DNA from: Bacillus cytotoxicus
Lineage (GTDB): Bacteria > Bacillota > Bacilli > Bacillales > Bacillaceae_G
Direction: 5' to 3'
Length of the DNA: 64,000 nt
Assembly: GCF_023715645.1 (NCBI RefSeq)
Contig: NZ_JAMBOP010000011.1
Location: 62,001 to 126,000 of the forward strand
Part shown: piece after piece, positions 44,484 through 53,070 of the stretch
Position numbering within the stretch: the first letter of the stretch is position 1
Layout of the letters: each line of letters opens with the position of its first letter
Notes under the pieces: generated by a model
Database searches by the model: none
What the model was told of the DNA's origin: nothing
The model's input: only the letters and a program-made list of their open reading frames with translations
Made by a program: the position numbers and the translations under genes

Positions 44484-46553
44484 TTACCACGGAAAATACT
44501 TCTTCCACCAGCTTTGTTTATTTTTGTTCTTCTCTTTTAGCACTGCTTCAAATTCATCTTTCTCATCGATATGATCCATGCAGTACTCCGTTGGTTCGGT
44601 CCCTTTTACAAAATACATTTTGACAGAAACAGGACACCCTTTTGTGGCGACTTTCCCGTTTTCAGGGTTAATGTTTACCGCGACTACATTGGCGGGTTTT
44701 TTAAAGTCTTGTTTCGGGGCTTCTTCTAACCCTTGCTCCATAATCGTTGCCCACATATTTTTTGCATAGACTTGCTCAGATGGATTAGAGATTGTTTTTT
44801 GTTTATCATAGCCGACCCAAACACCTGTTACGAGATCTGGTGTAAAGCCAATCATCCAGCTGTCTGTCTCGGTTGACCCGGACTTTCCGGCATACGTGCG
44901 GGATAACTTTGGAATTAGATTTTGCCCCGTGACGGAGGCGTAGCTACTTAGCTTTTTATTAAACATGCCCGTCATCATTTCTTCCATTACAAAGGCATTG
45001 TTCTCATCAAGAGTTTGTTTGTTTTCTAAATGAGCATCATACAAAATGTTGCCGTCATGATCGACTACGCGCCGAATAAATGTTGGCTTTACTTGTTTGC
45101 CGCCGTTAGCAAGCAAGCTATAAGCGTTCACCATTTCAAGAGGTTTTACAGGAGATGTTCCGAGCGCAAGCGATGGGACATCTTTTAATGAACTTGTAAT
45201 TCCAAATTGCTTTGCAGTTTTTACGAGTGATTTTTCTCCTAAGAAAAGATGTGTTTTTACAGCGTATACATTGTCGGAAACGGCTAACGCTTGCATCATT
45301 GTAATGAAGTCGTCGGCGTAATAGTTTTTATAATTGCTCGGATTATATTTAGAAACACCGTCGCCTAAAGTGAACACAGTTTGTTCGCTTTTTAAGCGGG
45401 TTGCTGGTGTAAAGCCTTGCTCAAGAGCGGCGTAATATAAAAAAGGTTTAAACGTTGAACCTGGTTGCCGGTACGCCTGTGTTGCCCGGTTGAACTGGCT
45501 TTTTTTATAATCACGTCCGCCGATGAGAGACATAACTTCGCCGGTTTTTGGATTCACGGATACAATAGCTGTTTCTATCTCGGTTGTACTTGGAACGGTT
45601 TCATTTACTGCACGTTCGGCAACTTTTTGTAGCTTTGGATCTAGCGTTGTGTAGACACGTAGGCCACCTCGTGCTACCGTTTGTTCATCGAGACCAGCAT
45701 CATTGATGAGAGAAGTTTGTACGGCATCTTGAAAATAAGGTGCAATTTCTGCTACTTCTTCTTTTTCAAGCGGAGCGAAGCTGAGCTGTTCTTGTTTTGC
45801 CGCTGCTGCTTCTTTTTTTGTGATATATCCTTGTTCTACCATTTCATTTAAAATGATAGCTTGTCTTTCTTTTGCTCGGCTCTTATGCAAATAGGGAGAA
45901 TATAAACTTGGTCCTTTTGGAATACCTGCAAGCATACTTGCCTCTGCTAAACTTAAAACTTTCGCATTTTTATGAAAGTAAAGACGTGCCGCTGCTTCGA
46001 TCCCATAAGCACCGTGCCCGTAGTAAATCGTATTTAAATACCCTTGTAAAATATCGTTTTTATTGTAATTCACTTCTAGGCGAACGGTGTACATTGCTTC
46101 TAACAGCTTTCGCTTCCATGTTTTATCGTGATCTAAATATAAATTACGTGCGTATTGCTGTGTAATTGTACTCGCACCCTGCACTTTTCCCATCGCCCTA
46201 ATGTCGGCGATCACTGCCCCGCCTATGCGCTTTATATCAAAGCCATGGTGGTTATAAAAGCGCTGATCTTCAATAGAAAGTGTAGCTTCTCTTACGTAAG
46301 GGGAAATATGATCGAGTGATACGTTATAGCGTTCCTGCGCCCCGTGACTTTGCCCCATAACGGAGTCGTCATTTGCATAAAATATCGTTGTTTGCGGAAC
46401 CGCAACAGGTGGTGGTCCTAAAATTTTCGCAACAAGTAACACAATGAAAATAGTAAAAACAAAGAAAAGGACACATGATAGCAGTGCAGTAAGGAAAAAG
46501 CGCTTATATTTCGCTTGTTTTTCATTTGTCGTAAGTTCCATTTCTTTTGTCAC
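44484..46553 (-). CDS. pbpG: class A penicillin-binding protein (transglycosylase/transpeptidase)
   Basis: A 689-aa bifunctional peptidoglycan synthase. It has a cytoplasmic tail, one membrane helix (residues about 19-46), then GT51 motifs EDQRFYNHHG, GASTITQQYARNL and GYLNTIYYGHG. The transpeptidase motifs are STFK (SxxK), SDN (SxN) and KSG (AGKSGSTETDSW). A basic C-terminal end follows (KNKNKQSWWKKYF). Position next to ywh genes matches B. subtilis pbpG (ywhE), a sporulation-specific enzyme. A MITE begins about 50 bp upstream of its ATG. Confidence 0.87.
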   Translation of the reverse strand: MTKEMELTTNEKQAKYKRFFLTALLSCVLFFVFTIFIVLLVAKILGPPPVAVPQTTIFYANDDSVMGQSHGAQERYNVSLDHISPYVREATLSIEDQRFYNHHGFDIKRIGGAVIADIRAMGKVQGASTITQQYARNLYLDHDKTWKRKLLEAMYTVRLEVNYNKNDILQGYLNTIYYGHGAYGIEAAARLYFHKNAKVLSLAEASMLAGIPKGPSLYSPYLHKSRAKERQAIILNEMVEQGYITKKEAAAAKQEQLSFAPLEKEEVAEIAPYFQDAVQTSLINDAGLDEQTVARGGLRVYTTLDPKLQKVAERAVNETVPSTTEIETAIVSVNPKTGEVMSLIGGRDYKKSQFNRATQAYRQPGSTFKPFLYYAALEQGFTPATRLKSEQTVFTLGDGVSKYNPSNYKNYYADDFITMMQALAVSDNVYAVKTHLFLGEKSLVKTAKQFGITSSLKDVPSLALGTSPVKPLEMVNAYSLLANGGKQVKPTFIRRVVDHDGNILYDAHLENKQTLDENNAFVMEEMMTGMFNKKLSSYASVTGQNLIPKLSRTYAGKSGSTETDSWMIGFTPDLVTGVWVGYDKQKTISNPSEQVYAKNMWATIMEQGLEEAPKQDFKKPANVVAVNINPENGKVATKGCPVSVKMYFVKGTEPTEYCMDHIDEKDEFEAVLKEKNKNKQSWWKKYFPW

Positions 46554-46603
46554 CCCTCATAGCATACTTGTACTAGTATTGAGGTTTTGGCCGATTTTTA
46601 AAC

Positions 46604-46759
46604 TATATAAATTGCGTCTATGCCAAAAAACAGATTCTTTTACTTTCTGTCTCTTTTTGTTTAAACATCGCCCGTGGCAAAAAAAGGCCCTGACCGCTCC
46701 TACGCATGGCCAGACGCTCTCGCCCGTCTAAAAAGAAAGTTGTTTTTTCCTTTTTTCCA
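46604..46759 (-). repeat. MITE-like element, copy 15 (tandem pair)
   Basis: Reverse-oriented, starting at TATATAAATTGCG. It is followed by a near-identical unit after 154 bp. Confidence 0.83.
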
Positions 46760-46912
46760 TATAAATTGCGTCTATGCCAAAAAACAGATTCTTTTACTTT
46801 CTGTCTCTTTTTGTTTAAACATCGCCCGTGGCAAAAAAAGGGCCCTGACCGCTCCTACACATGGCCAGACGCTCTCGTCCATCTAAAAAGAGAGAGGTTT
46901 TATGTATTTGTA
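46758..46912 (-). repeat. MITE-like element, copy 16 (tandem pair)
   Basis: The second unit of the pair, nearly identical to copy 15 over the first 100 bp, with a few changes later (CACATGG for CGCATGG, GTCCATC for GCCCGTC). Its end abuts the terminator at 46912. Confidence 0.83.
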
Positions 46913-46956
46913 CGTGCTTTGGAGCTTCTTATTAAGAAAGAAGCTCCAAAGCACGT
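46912..46956. terminator. 19-bp perfect inverted repeat over the GDPD 3' end
   Basis: ACGTGCTTTGGAGCTTCTT (46912-46930) is complementary to 46938-46956. The right arm lies in the last codons of the minus-strand GDPD gene, so the coding end doubles as a terminator arm. Confidence 0.75.
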
Positions 46957-47651
46957 ATCGGCCAGTCGGTAATGATAACATCGACGCCGTAATCGATCAT
47001 CTTTTGTAAGTCCTTATATTCATTAATTGTATAAGGACGGAATATGAATCCTTGCTGCTGGGCTGTTTGTACAAACTCTTTTGTGAGTAATTCAAAGTTT
47101 GGGTGAAGGCCAGTAGCCTGTCTTTTCTTTGCTTCAACAATTGGATCTGCGAGCGGTTCATCGTATAAAATCGCACGGGGAATCTCTGGTGCTAAATCTG
47201 CAAGGAGCGCAACGGATTCATGGTTAAATGAAGAAAATACAATTCGATTAGAAAGATGAAATTCGCGTACAAGAGCTACAGCTTTTTCTTCTATACCAGG
47301 ATAACGAATGATATCTGTTTTTAGTTCAATATTTAATTCTAGCGTTGTTGTAGAAAGCCAAATAAGTACTTCGCGGAGCGTTGGAATTTTCGCTTCATGA
47401 AAAGAAGAATCCCTACCGGCATCGAGTACTTGTAATTGCTGAGCGGTTTGTTTACAGACAAGACCCGTTCCATTTGTCGTTCTGTCCACAGTTTCATCGT
47501 GAATCACAACAAGTTCACCATCTTTTGATACATGTACATCAAGCTCAATACCATGCGCACCAACGCGCTCTGCTTCTTGAAAAGCAATCATTGTATTTTC
47601 AGGATGTGTACTTCTCACACCGCGATGCGCAAAAATAAGTGGTTGTTTCAT
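46932..47651 (-). CDS. glycerophosphodiester phosphodiesterase
   Basis: A 239-aa TIM-barrel GDPD that releases glycerol-3-phosphate from deacylated phospholipids. FAHRGVRSTHPENT and GIELDVHVSKDGELVVIHDETVDRTTNGTG carry the catalytic His pair and metal-binding Glu/Asp. It has no signal peptide, so it acts in the cytosol (UgpQ/YhdW-like rather than secreted GlpQ). Confidence 0.9.
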   Translation of the reverse strand: MKQPLIFAHRGVRSTHPENTMIAFQEAERVGAHGIELDVHVSKDGELVVIHDETVDRTTNGTGLVCKQTAQQLQVLDAGRDSSFHEAKIPTLREVLIWLSTTTLELNIELKTDIIRYPGIEEKAVALVREFHLSNRIVFSSFNHESVALLADLAPEIPRAILYDEPLADPIVEAKKRQATGLHPNFELLTKEFVQTAQQQGFIFRPYTINEYKDLQKMIDYGVDVIITDWPIRALELLS

Positions 47652-47716
47652 ATGTGATGAGTTCTCCTTCTCATTTATTTTAATTCAATTATGAAACTGA
47701 GCGATTTAAAAGACAA

Positions 47717-47741
47717 CCTTTGTAGAAAAAATTTACAAAGG
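47717..47741. promoter_or_regulatory. inverted repeat between GDPD and merR genes
   Basis: CCTTTGTA (47717-47724) pairs with TACAAAGG (47734-47741). It may be an operator for either divergent gene. Confidence 0.4.
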
Positions 47742-47749
47742 TGTAATAG

Positions 47750-47778
47750 TTGCATAAAAGTTAACGTTAACGTAAAAT
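47750..47778 (+). promoter_or_regulatory. promoter with MerR-type palindrome
   Basis: TTGCAT (47750-47755), a 17-bp spacer and TAAAAT (47773-47778). The palindrome GTTAACGTTAAC (47760-47771) fills the spacer, where MerR-family proteins usually bind, which suggests autoregulation. Confidence 0.55.
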
Positions 47779-47807
47779 GTAATATTATTGGGGAAGGGGA
47801 AATATAC

Positions 47808-48209
47808 ATGTATAAAATTGAGGAAGTTACAAAACAGACAGGTTTAACAAAGCGGACGCTTCGTTATTATGAGGAAATTGGTTTGATTCAGCCACCAGAG
47901 CGCAGCGAAGGGAATATTCGCTTATATACAGACGAAGATGTGGAGAGAATTAAAAAAATTGTAGAAGCGAAAGAAGTATTAGGTATTACACTTCAAGAAA
48001 TGCAGTATTTCTTATCCCTTAAAGAACGTATGGATCAAAGAAAAAATAGTGATAATCCACGCGATCGGGAAGTCATTCAAGAAATATCGCATATGCTGAC
48101 AAATCAAATCGAGGCGCTAGACAAGAAAATGTTACAAATGAAGCATGTGAAAGAAGAATTAGAACACAGCTTAGAAAGAGCAACGAAGTTTTTAGAAAGA
48201 GGAGAATGA
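47808..48209 (+). CDS. MerR-family regulator
   Basis: A 133-aa regulator: winged helix at residues 1-70 (YKIEEVTKQTGLTKRTLRYYEEIGLIQPP) and a dimerising coiled coil (about 75-130). It lacks metal-binding cysteines, so it more probably senses a drug or organic molecule. ATG 47808 is fixed by GGGGAAGGGGA. It overlaps the MFS gene region, whose expression it probably controls. Confidence 0.83.
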   Translation: MYKIEEVTKQTGLTKRTLRYYEEIGLIQPPERSEGNIRLYTDEDVERIKKIVEAKEVLGITLQEMQYFLSLKERMDQRKNSDNPRDREVIQEISHMLTNQIEALDKKMLQMKHVKEELEHSLERATKFLERGE

Positions 48210-48214
48210 TTTAT

Positions 48215-49378
48215 ATGGAGAGTAAACAACGATTTGGAAGGCTTATTACAGTTATCGCTACGTTTCTTGCCTTTTCGGGTATTGGAGTAGTCGATCCTAT
48301 TTTGCCAATCATCGCAGAAAAAATTGGGGCAACGCATTGGCAAGTAGAAATGTTATTTACAGCTTATATTTTAACGATGGCCATTATGATGCTGCCAGCT
48401 GGGCTTCTTGCAGCACGGTTTGGTGATAAGCGGATGATGACAATCGGTCTTGCGATTGTAACAGTATTTGCTTGTATTTGCGGGTTATCACAAACCATTG
48501 CACAGTTATCTATTTTTCGTGCTGGCTGGGGTTTAGGAAATGCGATGTTTTTTGCAACAGCGATGACATTATTAATTGCGCTGAGCAAAGAAGTACATGA
48601 AGCGGTTGGATTGTATGAGGCCGCGATTGGTTTAGGTATGGCAGGAGGTCCGTTGTTAGGTGGTTTATTAGGTGGGCATTCTTGGCGTTATCCGTTTTTT
48701 GCGACAAGTGTTTTAATTGCTTTAGCATTTATTCTCGTTTTCTTTTTTGTAAAAGAACCAGAGCGCAAAGCGAAACGTCAGTCAGCTGGATTGAAAGAAT
48801 TAATTGATTTAGTGAAATATAGACCTTTCATACAAGGTGCCATTTCCGGGATGTTATATTACTATGCTTTCTTTGTAGTTTTAGCGTATTCACCGCTTAT
48901 TTTACATTTATCTGCTATTCAGCTTGGCTTTGTTTTTTGCGGATGGGGCCTTGCACTAGCGTATGGTTCTGCTAAACTTGCTCATCGATTAGAAGCGAAA
49001 TATGAGCCGAAAATGTTACTACGTTATAGCTTACTTGTATTTGCTTGCTTTTTAATTTTATTATTCTTCGTACATGTAATGTGGTTACAAATTGCACTTA
49101 TCGTTTTATCAGGATTAGCATCTGGTCTTAACAATGCATTATTTACAAGTTACGTAATGGATATTTCACCTTATGAAAGATCTATTACATCTGGTGTATA
49201 TAACTTTGTTCGTTGGTTAGGCGGAGCGATTGCACCAATTCTATCTGGAATTCTCGGCCACGCAATTTCACCGCAAAGTCCGTTTTTAGTTGGAGGAATT
49301 GTGGCGTTAGTTGGATGTGTGATGATTTGTATGCCAACTCGTAAAAATGTAAAAAATTTGAGCAAAACCCTTTCCTAG
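48215..49378 (+). CDS. MFS efflux transporter
   Basis: A 387-aa, 12-helix major facilitator. DPILPIIAEKIGAT (helix 1 end), LAARFGDKR (loop 2-3) and GAAIGLGMAGGPLLGGLLGG-like sequence (helix 5 motif C, an antiporter mark) point to drug/H+ export. ATG 48215 is chosen since AGGAG is 10 bp away; ATG 48206 is only 1 bp from it. It is downstream of and probably regulated by the MerR gene. Its stop lies in the middle of its terminator. Confidence 0.83.
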   Translation: MESKQRFGRLITVIATFLAFSGIGVVDPILPIIAEKIGATHWQVEMLFTAYILTMAIMMLPAGLLAARFGDKRMMTIGLAIVTVFACICGLSQTIAQLSIFRAGWGLGNAMFFATAMTLLIALSKEVHEAVGLYEAAIGLGMAGGPLLGGLLGGHSWRYPFFATSVLIALAFILVFFFVKEPERKAKRQSAGLKELIDLVKYRPFIQGAISGMLYYYAFFVVLAYSPLILHLSAIQLGFVFCGWGLALAYGSAKLAHRLEAKYEPKMLLRYSLLVFACFLILLFFVHVMWLQIALIVLSGLASGLNNALFTSYVMDISPYERSITSGVYNFVRWLGGAIAPILSGILGHAISPQSPFLVGGIVALVGCVMICMPTRKNVKNLSKTLS

Positions 49379-49389
49379 GAAAGGGTTTT
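49364..49389 (+). terminator. terminator centred on the MFS stop codon
   Basis: AAAACCCTTTCC/GGAAAGGGTTTT is a perfect 26-bp palindrome; the TAG stop (49376-49378) sits at its centre. A tail of TTTTC follows. Confidence 0.8.
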
Positions 49390-49562
49390 CTTGCTGTTTT
49401 ATACATAATTAACTAAATATACGAACAAAAACAATTTTCTTCAAATATATTTCCGGTATTTTCATACTTTTAACTATACTTTTTATATGTTTTGTTTTAT
49501 TTTTGTTAGGGGACATTAATGATGTCCACATTATAAATTGCAATGAAAGGCGTGATCGCACA

Positions 49563-50390
49563 ATGGAACTATGGTTCACGGAAAAACAAACAAAGCATTT
49601 TGGAATTACAGCGCGTATTAACCGCACTTTACATACGGAGCAAACAGAATTCCAAAAGCTTGATATGGTTGAAACGGAAGAATTCGGTAACATGCTTATT
49701 TTAGATGGCATGGTTATGACAACGCAAAAGGATGAGTTCGTATATCACGAAATGGTAGCGCACGTACCATTATTTACACATCCAAACCCTGAAAACGTTT
49801 TAGTTGTTGGCGGTGGTGATGGCGGTGTTATTCGTGAAGTATTAAAACACCCAAGCGTGAAAAAAGCGACGCTTGTTGAAATCGATGGAAAAGTAATTGA
49901 GTACTCTAAAAAGTACTTACCAGAAATTGCTGGTGAATTAGACAACCCACGCGTAGATGTAAAAGTAGGCGATGGCTTTTTGCACATTGCTGAAAGTGAA
50001 AACGAATATGACGTAATTATGGTTGATTCTACAGAGCCAGTAGGCCCAGCTGTAAACCTATTCACAAAAGGATTCTATGCTGGGATTTCAAAAGCGTTAA
50101 AAGAAGACGGTATTTTCGTAGCACAAACGGACAACCCTTGGTTCACACCGGAATTAATTTCAAACGTGTTTAAAGACGTAAAAGAAATTTTCCCAATTAC
50201 ACGTTTATACACAGCAAACATTCCAACATACCCAAGCGGACTTTGGACATTCACAATCGGATCTAAGAAGCACGATCCACTTGAAGTAAGTGAAGAGCGT
50301 TTCCACGAAATCGAAACGAAATATTACACAAAAGAACTTCACAAAGCAGCGTTCGCATTGCCGAAGTTCGTTGGGGACTTAATTAAGTAA
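49563..50390 (+). CDS. speE: spermidine synthase
   Basis: A 275-aa aminopropyltransferase making spermidine from putrescine and decarboxylated SAM. It opens [33 protein letters not shown] binds the cosubstrate, and [15 protein letters not shown] holds the catalytic-type Asp gate. ATG 49563 is chosen by its conserved N-terminus. The agmatinase gene lies 417 bp downstream in the same direction, separated by three tandem repeats. Confidence 0.95.
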   Translation: MELWFTEKQTKHFGITARINRTLHTEQTEFQKLDMVETEEFGNMLILDGMVMTTQKDEFVYHEMVAHVPLFTHPNPENVLVVGGGDGGVIREVLKHPSVKKATLVEIDGKVIEYSKKYLPEIAGELDNPRVDVKVGDGFLHIAESENEYDVIMVDSTEPVGPAVNLFTKGFYAGISKALKEDGIFVAQTDNPWFTPELISNVFKDVKEIFPITRLYTANIPTYPSGLWTFTIGSKKHDPLEVSEERFHEIETKYYTKELHKAAFALPKFVGDLIK

Positions 50391-50509
50391 GAAAAGCGGA
50401 AGCGGCTTGCTCAGAATCGCAGGACGTTGGAGCCCCCGACAGAGAGGTGCTTTTTACCTCGTCCGAGGGGGCGAAACGACCGGAGATTCTAGCCGCAGGA
50501 GCTAGACAA
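50391..50509 (+). repeat. family-2 structured repeat, copy B
   Basis: A full unit starting GAAAAGCGGAAGCGGCTTGC and ending GCTAGACAA. The outer stem GCGGCT...CAGAAT pairs with ATTCTAGCCGC, and the inner hairpin is GAGGTGCTTTTTACCTC. It begins at the speE stop codon. Confidence 0.85.
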
Positions 50510-50512
50510 AAA

Positions 50513-50633
50513 GAAAAGCGGAAGCGGCTTGCTCAGAATGGGAGGGGGATGGAGCTCCTGACAGAGAGGTGTTTTTTTTACCTCGTCGGAAGGCGCGAAG
50601 CCACCGAGCATTCTAGCCGCTGAAGCTAGACAA
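50513..50633 (+). repeat. family-2 structured repeat, copy C
   Basis: Head-to-tail with copy B, with the same ends. The middle is diverged (GGGAGGGGGATGGAGCTCC), but GAGGTG...ACCTC remains. Confidence 0.85.
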
Positions 50634-50728
50634 GAAAAGCGGAAGCGGCTTGCTCAGGCATGCCGACTAAGGTTCTTTCCCGCAGAAGGCATGTTTCCTT
50701 CTTGTGGGAAAGAATGTGGTAAATCGAT
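50634..50728 (+). repeat. family-2 repeat, copy D (variant)
   Basis: Third in the array. It opens like B and C (GAAAAGCGGAAGCGGCTTGC), then switches to CTAAGGTTCTTTCCCGC and a long hairpin (TTCTTTCCC...GGGAAAGAA, 50672-50713). Confidence 0.72.
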
Positions 50729-50807
50729 AAAGAGGGGCAAATAGCTCCAAATTTGAGACAAAATGAAAGGTTGGGATACCTTAAGTTCCAGATAGGAGGA
50801 AAAGAAT

Positions 50808-51683
50808 ATGCGTTTTGATGAAGCTTATTCAGGTAAAGTATTTATTAAAAGTCATCCAAGTTTTGAAGATGCTGAAGCAGTTATTTACGGGATGCCAATG
50901 GATTGGACAGTAAGTTATCGTCCTGGCTCTCGTTTTGGTCCGGCACGTATTCGTGAAGTATCAATTGGATTAGAAGAATACAGTCCATATTTAGATCGTG
51001 AATTAGAGGAAGTTAAATATTTTGATGCGGGTGATATTCCGCTTCCTTTCGGTAATCCACAGCGTAGCATAGACATGATCGAAGAATATGTAACAAAACT
51101 ATTAGATGCGGGTAAGTTTCCGTTAGGTCTTGGTGGTGAGCACTTAGTGTCTTGGCCAATTTTTAAGGCAATGGCCAAAAAATATCCAGATTTAGCGATC
51201 ATTCATATGGATGCTCATACAGATTTACGTGAGTCCTATGAAGGGGAGCCGTTATCTCACTCTACACCAATTCGGAAAGTGTGTGATTTAATTGGCCCAG
51301 AAAACGTATATTCTTTCGGGATTCGTTCTGGTATGAAAGAAGAATTCGAGTGGGCAAAAGAAGTTGGTATGAACTTATACAAATTTGATGTATTAGAACC
51401 ATTAAAGAAAGTATTACCAACGCTTGCAGGACGCCCAGTCTATGTCACAATTGACATTGACGTATTAGACCCAGCTCATGCTCCTGGTACAGGAACGTTA
51501 GAAGCTGGCGGTATTACATCAAAAGAACTATTAGATTCCATTGTCGCAATTGCAAATTCAAATATAAACGTAGTTGGAGCAGACTTAGTAGAAGTAGCTC
51601 CTATATATGATCACAGTGATCAAACACCAATCGCAGCAAGTAAATTTGTGCGCGAAATGTTACTTGGATGGGTGCAAAAGTAA
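50808..51683 (+). CDS. speB: agmatinase (ureohydrolase)
   Basis: A 291-aa Mn-dependent hydrolase that makes putrescine and urea from agmatine, feeding speE. GGEHLVSWP, IHMDAHTDLR and IDIDVLDPAHAPGTGT are the metal-binding signatures, with GLEEYSPYLDREL near the N-terminus. The AGGAGGAAAAGAAT RBS is strong. speE and speB are thus pathway neighbours though split by repeats. Confidence 0.94.
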   Translation: MRFDEAYSGKVFIKSHPSFEDAEAVIYGMPMDWTVSYRPGSRFGPARIREVSIGLEEYSPYLDRELEEVKYFDAGDIPLPFGNPQRSIDMIEEYVTKLLDAGKFPLGLGGEHLVSWPIFKAMAKKYPDLAIIHMDAHTDLRESYEGEPLSHSTPIRKVCDLIGPENVYSFGIRSGMKEEFEWAKEVGMNLYKFDVLEPLKKVLPTLAGRPVYVTIDIDVLDPAHAPGTGTLEAGGITSKELLDSIVAIANSNINVVGADLVEVAPIYDHSDQTPIAASKFVREMLLGWVQK

Positions 51684-51695
51684 AATAAAAACGAA

Positions 51696-51802
51696 ACCGA
51701 CTGTTTAGGCCTGGTGGCTAAGGTTCTTTCCCGCAAAAAGTGCTTTTTACTTTTTGGCGGGGAAGGTTCTTAGACTCGAGGGCCTAGGAGGCGTAGCTGG
51801 AT
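51696..51802 (+). repeat. family-2-related repeat, copy E (variant)
   Basis: It contains GGCTAAGGTTCTTTCCCGC as in copy D, a hairpin of complementary AAAAAGTGC/ACTTTTT type, and ends GGCGTAGCTGGATAAAATAA. It directly follows speB. Confidence 0.6.
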
Positions 51803-51814
51803 AAAATAAAAACG

Positions 51815-51850
51815 AAGGCTATTTCGAATGAATTCGAAATAGCCTTTTTT
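51815..51850 (+). terminator. terminator of speB
   Basis: AAGGCTATTTCGAAT pairs perfectly with ATTCGAAATAGCCTT, then a T run. Confidence 0.88.
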
Positions 51851-52000
51851 ATGCCCTTTTTTCAGAGAGTGACTGAGCAGTTACATCTTTCCTTACAATG
51901 ATGTAAGAAAAGTGTAAGGAAAATCGATAGAGATTATCTTTTGTAAATTTTATACTGAAGATAATAATAAGAAAGTATGACGTAAGAGGTGAAAAGCTTT

Positions 52001-52360
52001 ATGCGTATGATATTAAAAGTTGTAGCGGTATTTGTTATTTTATGCGGGGCAGGAGCCTTTTATTTACAATCAAAAACAGAAGGTGTGCAAGCCTTTGTAG
52101 ATAACTTTTTTTCAAGTAAGAAAGTAAAGGAATGTTATGCTGTCACAAATGAAGGCGAGAAAAAAGGAGAGCAGTATTTGTACGCCTTTACGGCTTATGA
52201 TAGAGAAGGAAATAAGCAAGTTGTGAAAAAAATGATAAACCGTGAACTGCGACGCGGAGAATATTTGAAAATCTATGCAAAAGGTAGTCAAGGTAAAGGT
52301 TGGGCTGAGTTGCAAGAGAATGAAGTGCCAGCAAATGTGCTAGAACAATTGAAAAAATAA
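52001..52360 (+). CDS. YxeA-family (DUF1093) exported protein
   Basis: A 119-aa protein with an N-terminal hydrophobic signal/anchor (residues 3-24), then a small beta-rich domain. CYAVTNEG and LRRGEYLKIYAKGSQGKGWAEL match DUF1093 (YxeA). The function is unknown. ATG 52001 is preferred; GTG 51989 overlaps AAGAGGTG. Confidence 0.78.
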   Translation: MRMILKVVAVFVILCGAGAFYLQSKTEGVQAFVDNFFSSKKVKECYAVTNEGEKKGEQYLYAFTAYDREGNKQVVKKMINRELRRGEYLKIYAKGSQGKGWAELQENEVPANVLEQLKK

Positions 52361-52362
52361 TG

Positions 52363-52394
52363 AAAAACCAAGTTTATAATGAACTTGGTTTTTC
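52363..52394 (+). terminator. terminator of the YxeA-like gene
   Basis: AAAAACCAAGTT pairs with AACTTGGTTTTT right after the stop. Confidence 0.87.
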
Positions 52395-52512
52395 ATTATT
52401 TCATCAGGTGGTTAATTGGGAGAGGGAATTTATAAATAATTTTTAGAAATACAGCTTTCAGCAGACAGACACCACTGTTTTTTGATATGATATTAAAAGT
52501 GTTTTATTTTTT

Positions 52513-52594
52513 AGGAAAACGGAAGTGGCTTGCTTAGAATGAGTAAGGCAGGAAGGAGCGAATCCGCCGAACATTCTAGCCGCTGAAGCTAAAA
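52513..52594 (+). repeat. family-2 repeat, copy F (internally shortened)
   Basis: Begins GGAAAACGGAAGTGGCTTGC and ends CATTCTAGCCGCTGAAGCTA. The middle hairpin is deleted, leaving the outer stem. Confidence 0.72.
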
Positions 52595-52632
52595 TATGCT
52601 ATATCTATAACAATTTGAAAGGTGTGCAAGAC

Positions 52633-53070
52633 GTGGAGAAGCAACTTGCAGGCTTACCAGTACAAGTTCACTTTGTCACAGAAGTTCGTGAGGGAGTTCG
52701 AAAGGAAACTATTGCTTTCGATGCAAATGGTCTATACTATGTAAAGGGTCAAAGTACATATGTAACATTTCAAGAACCAAACGAACAAGGTGAAGTGAAG
52801 ACAATTATTAAAATTCAAGATGATCAAGTTCTCATTATGCGCTCTGGCGCTGTTTCGATGCGTCAAACTCATAAAAAAGGTGAGTGGACAACAGGAACGT
52901 ATACAAGTGAGCTTGGAACGTTTGCATTGCAAACGAAAACGGATAACGTCCTTTTTAAATGGTCGGAAGAAAAGAAAAAGGGACAACTCTTTCTAACGTA
53001 TGCATTGCTTCTAAGTGAACAAGAAGCAGGCCGATATACAATTACCATTAATCTTAAGGAGGCACAATAA
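52633..53070 (+). CDS. ywiB: DUF1934 protein YwiB
   Basis: A 145-aa lipocalin-like beta-barrel protein (DUF1934) encoded before argS in Bacillus. [27 protein letters not shown] and [11 protein letters not shown] are visible. The function is unknown. GTG 52633 is chosen: AAAGGTG lies 9 bp upstream, and the longer TTG start has no RBS. The stop overlaps the argS ATG by one base, so translation is coupled. Confidence 0.85.
   Translation: MEKQLAGLPVQVHFVTEVREGVRKETIAFDANGLYYVKGQSTYVTFQEPNEQGEVKTIIKIQDDQVLIMRSGAVSMRQTHKKGEWTTGTYTSELGTFALQTKTDNVLFKWSEEKKKGQLFLTYALLLSEQEAGRYTITINLKEAQ

Noticed and set aside
46444-46972. Overlapping small ORFs with repeated CFLFKHRPWQKK-type peptides
   Set aside because: The peptide repeats because the two MITE copies repeat; no RBS is present and the frames differ between copies.
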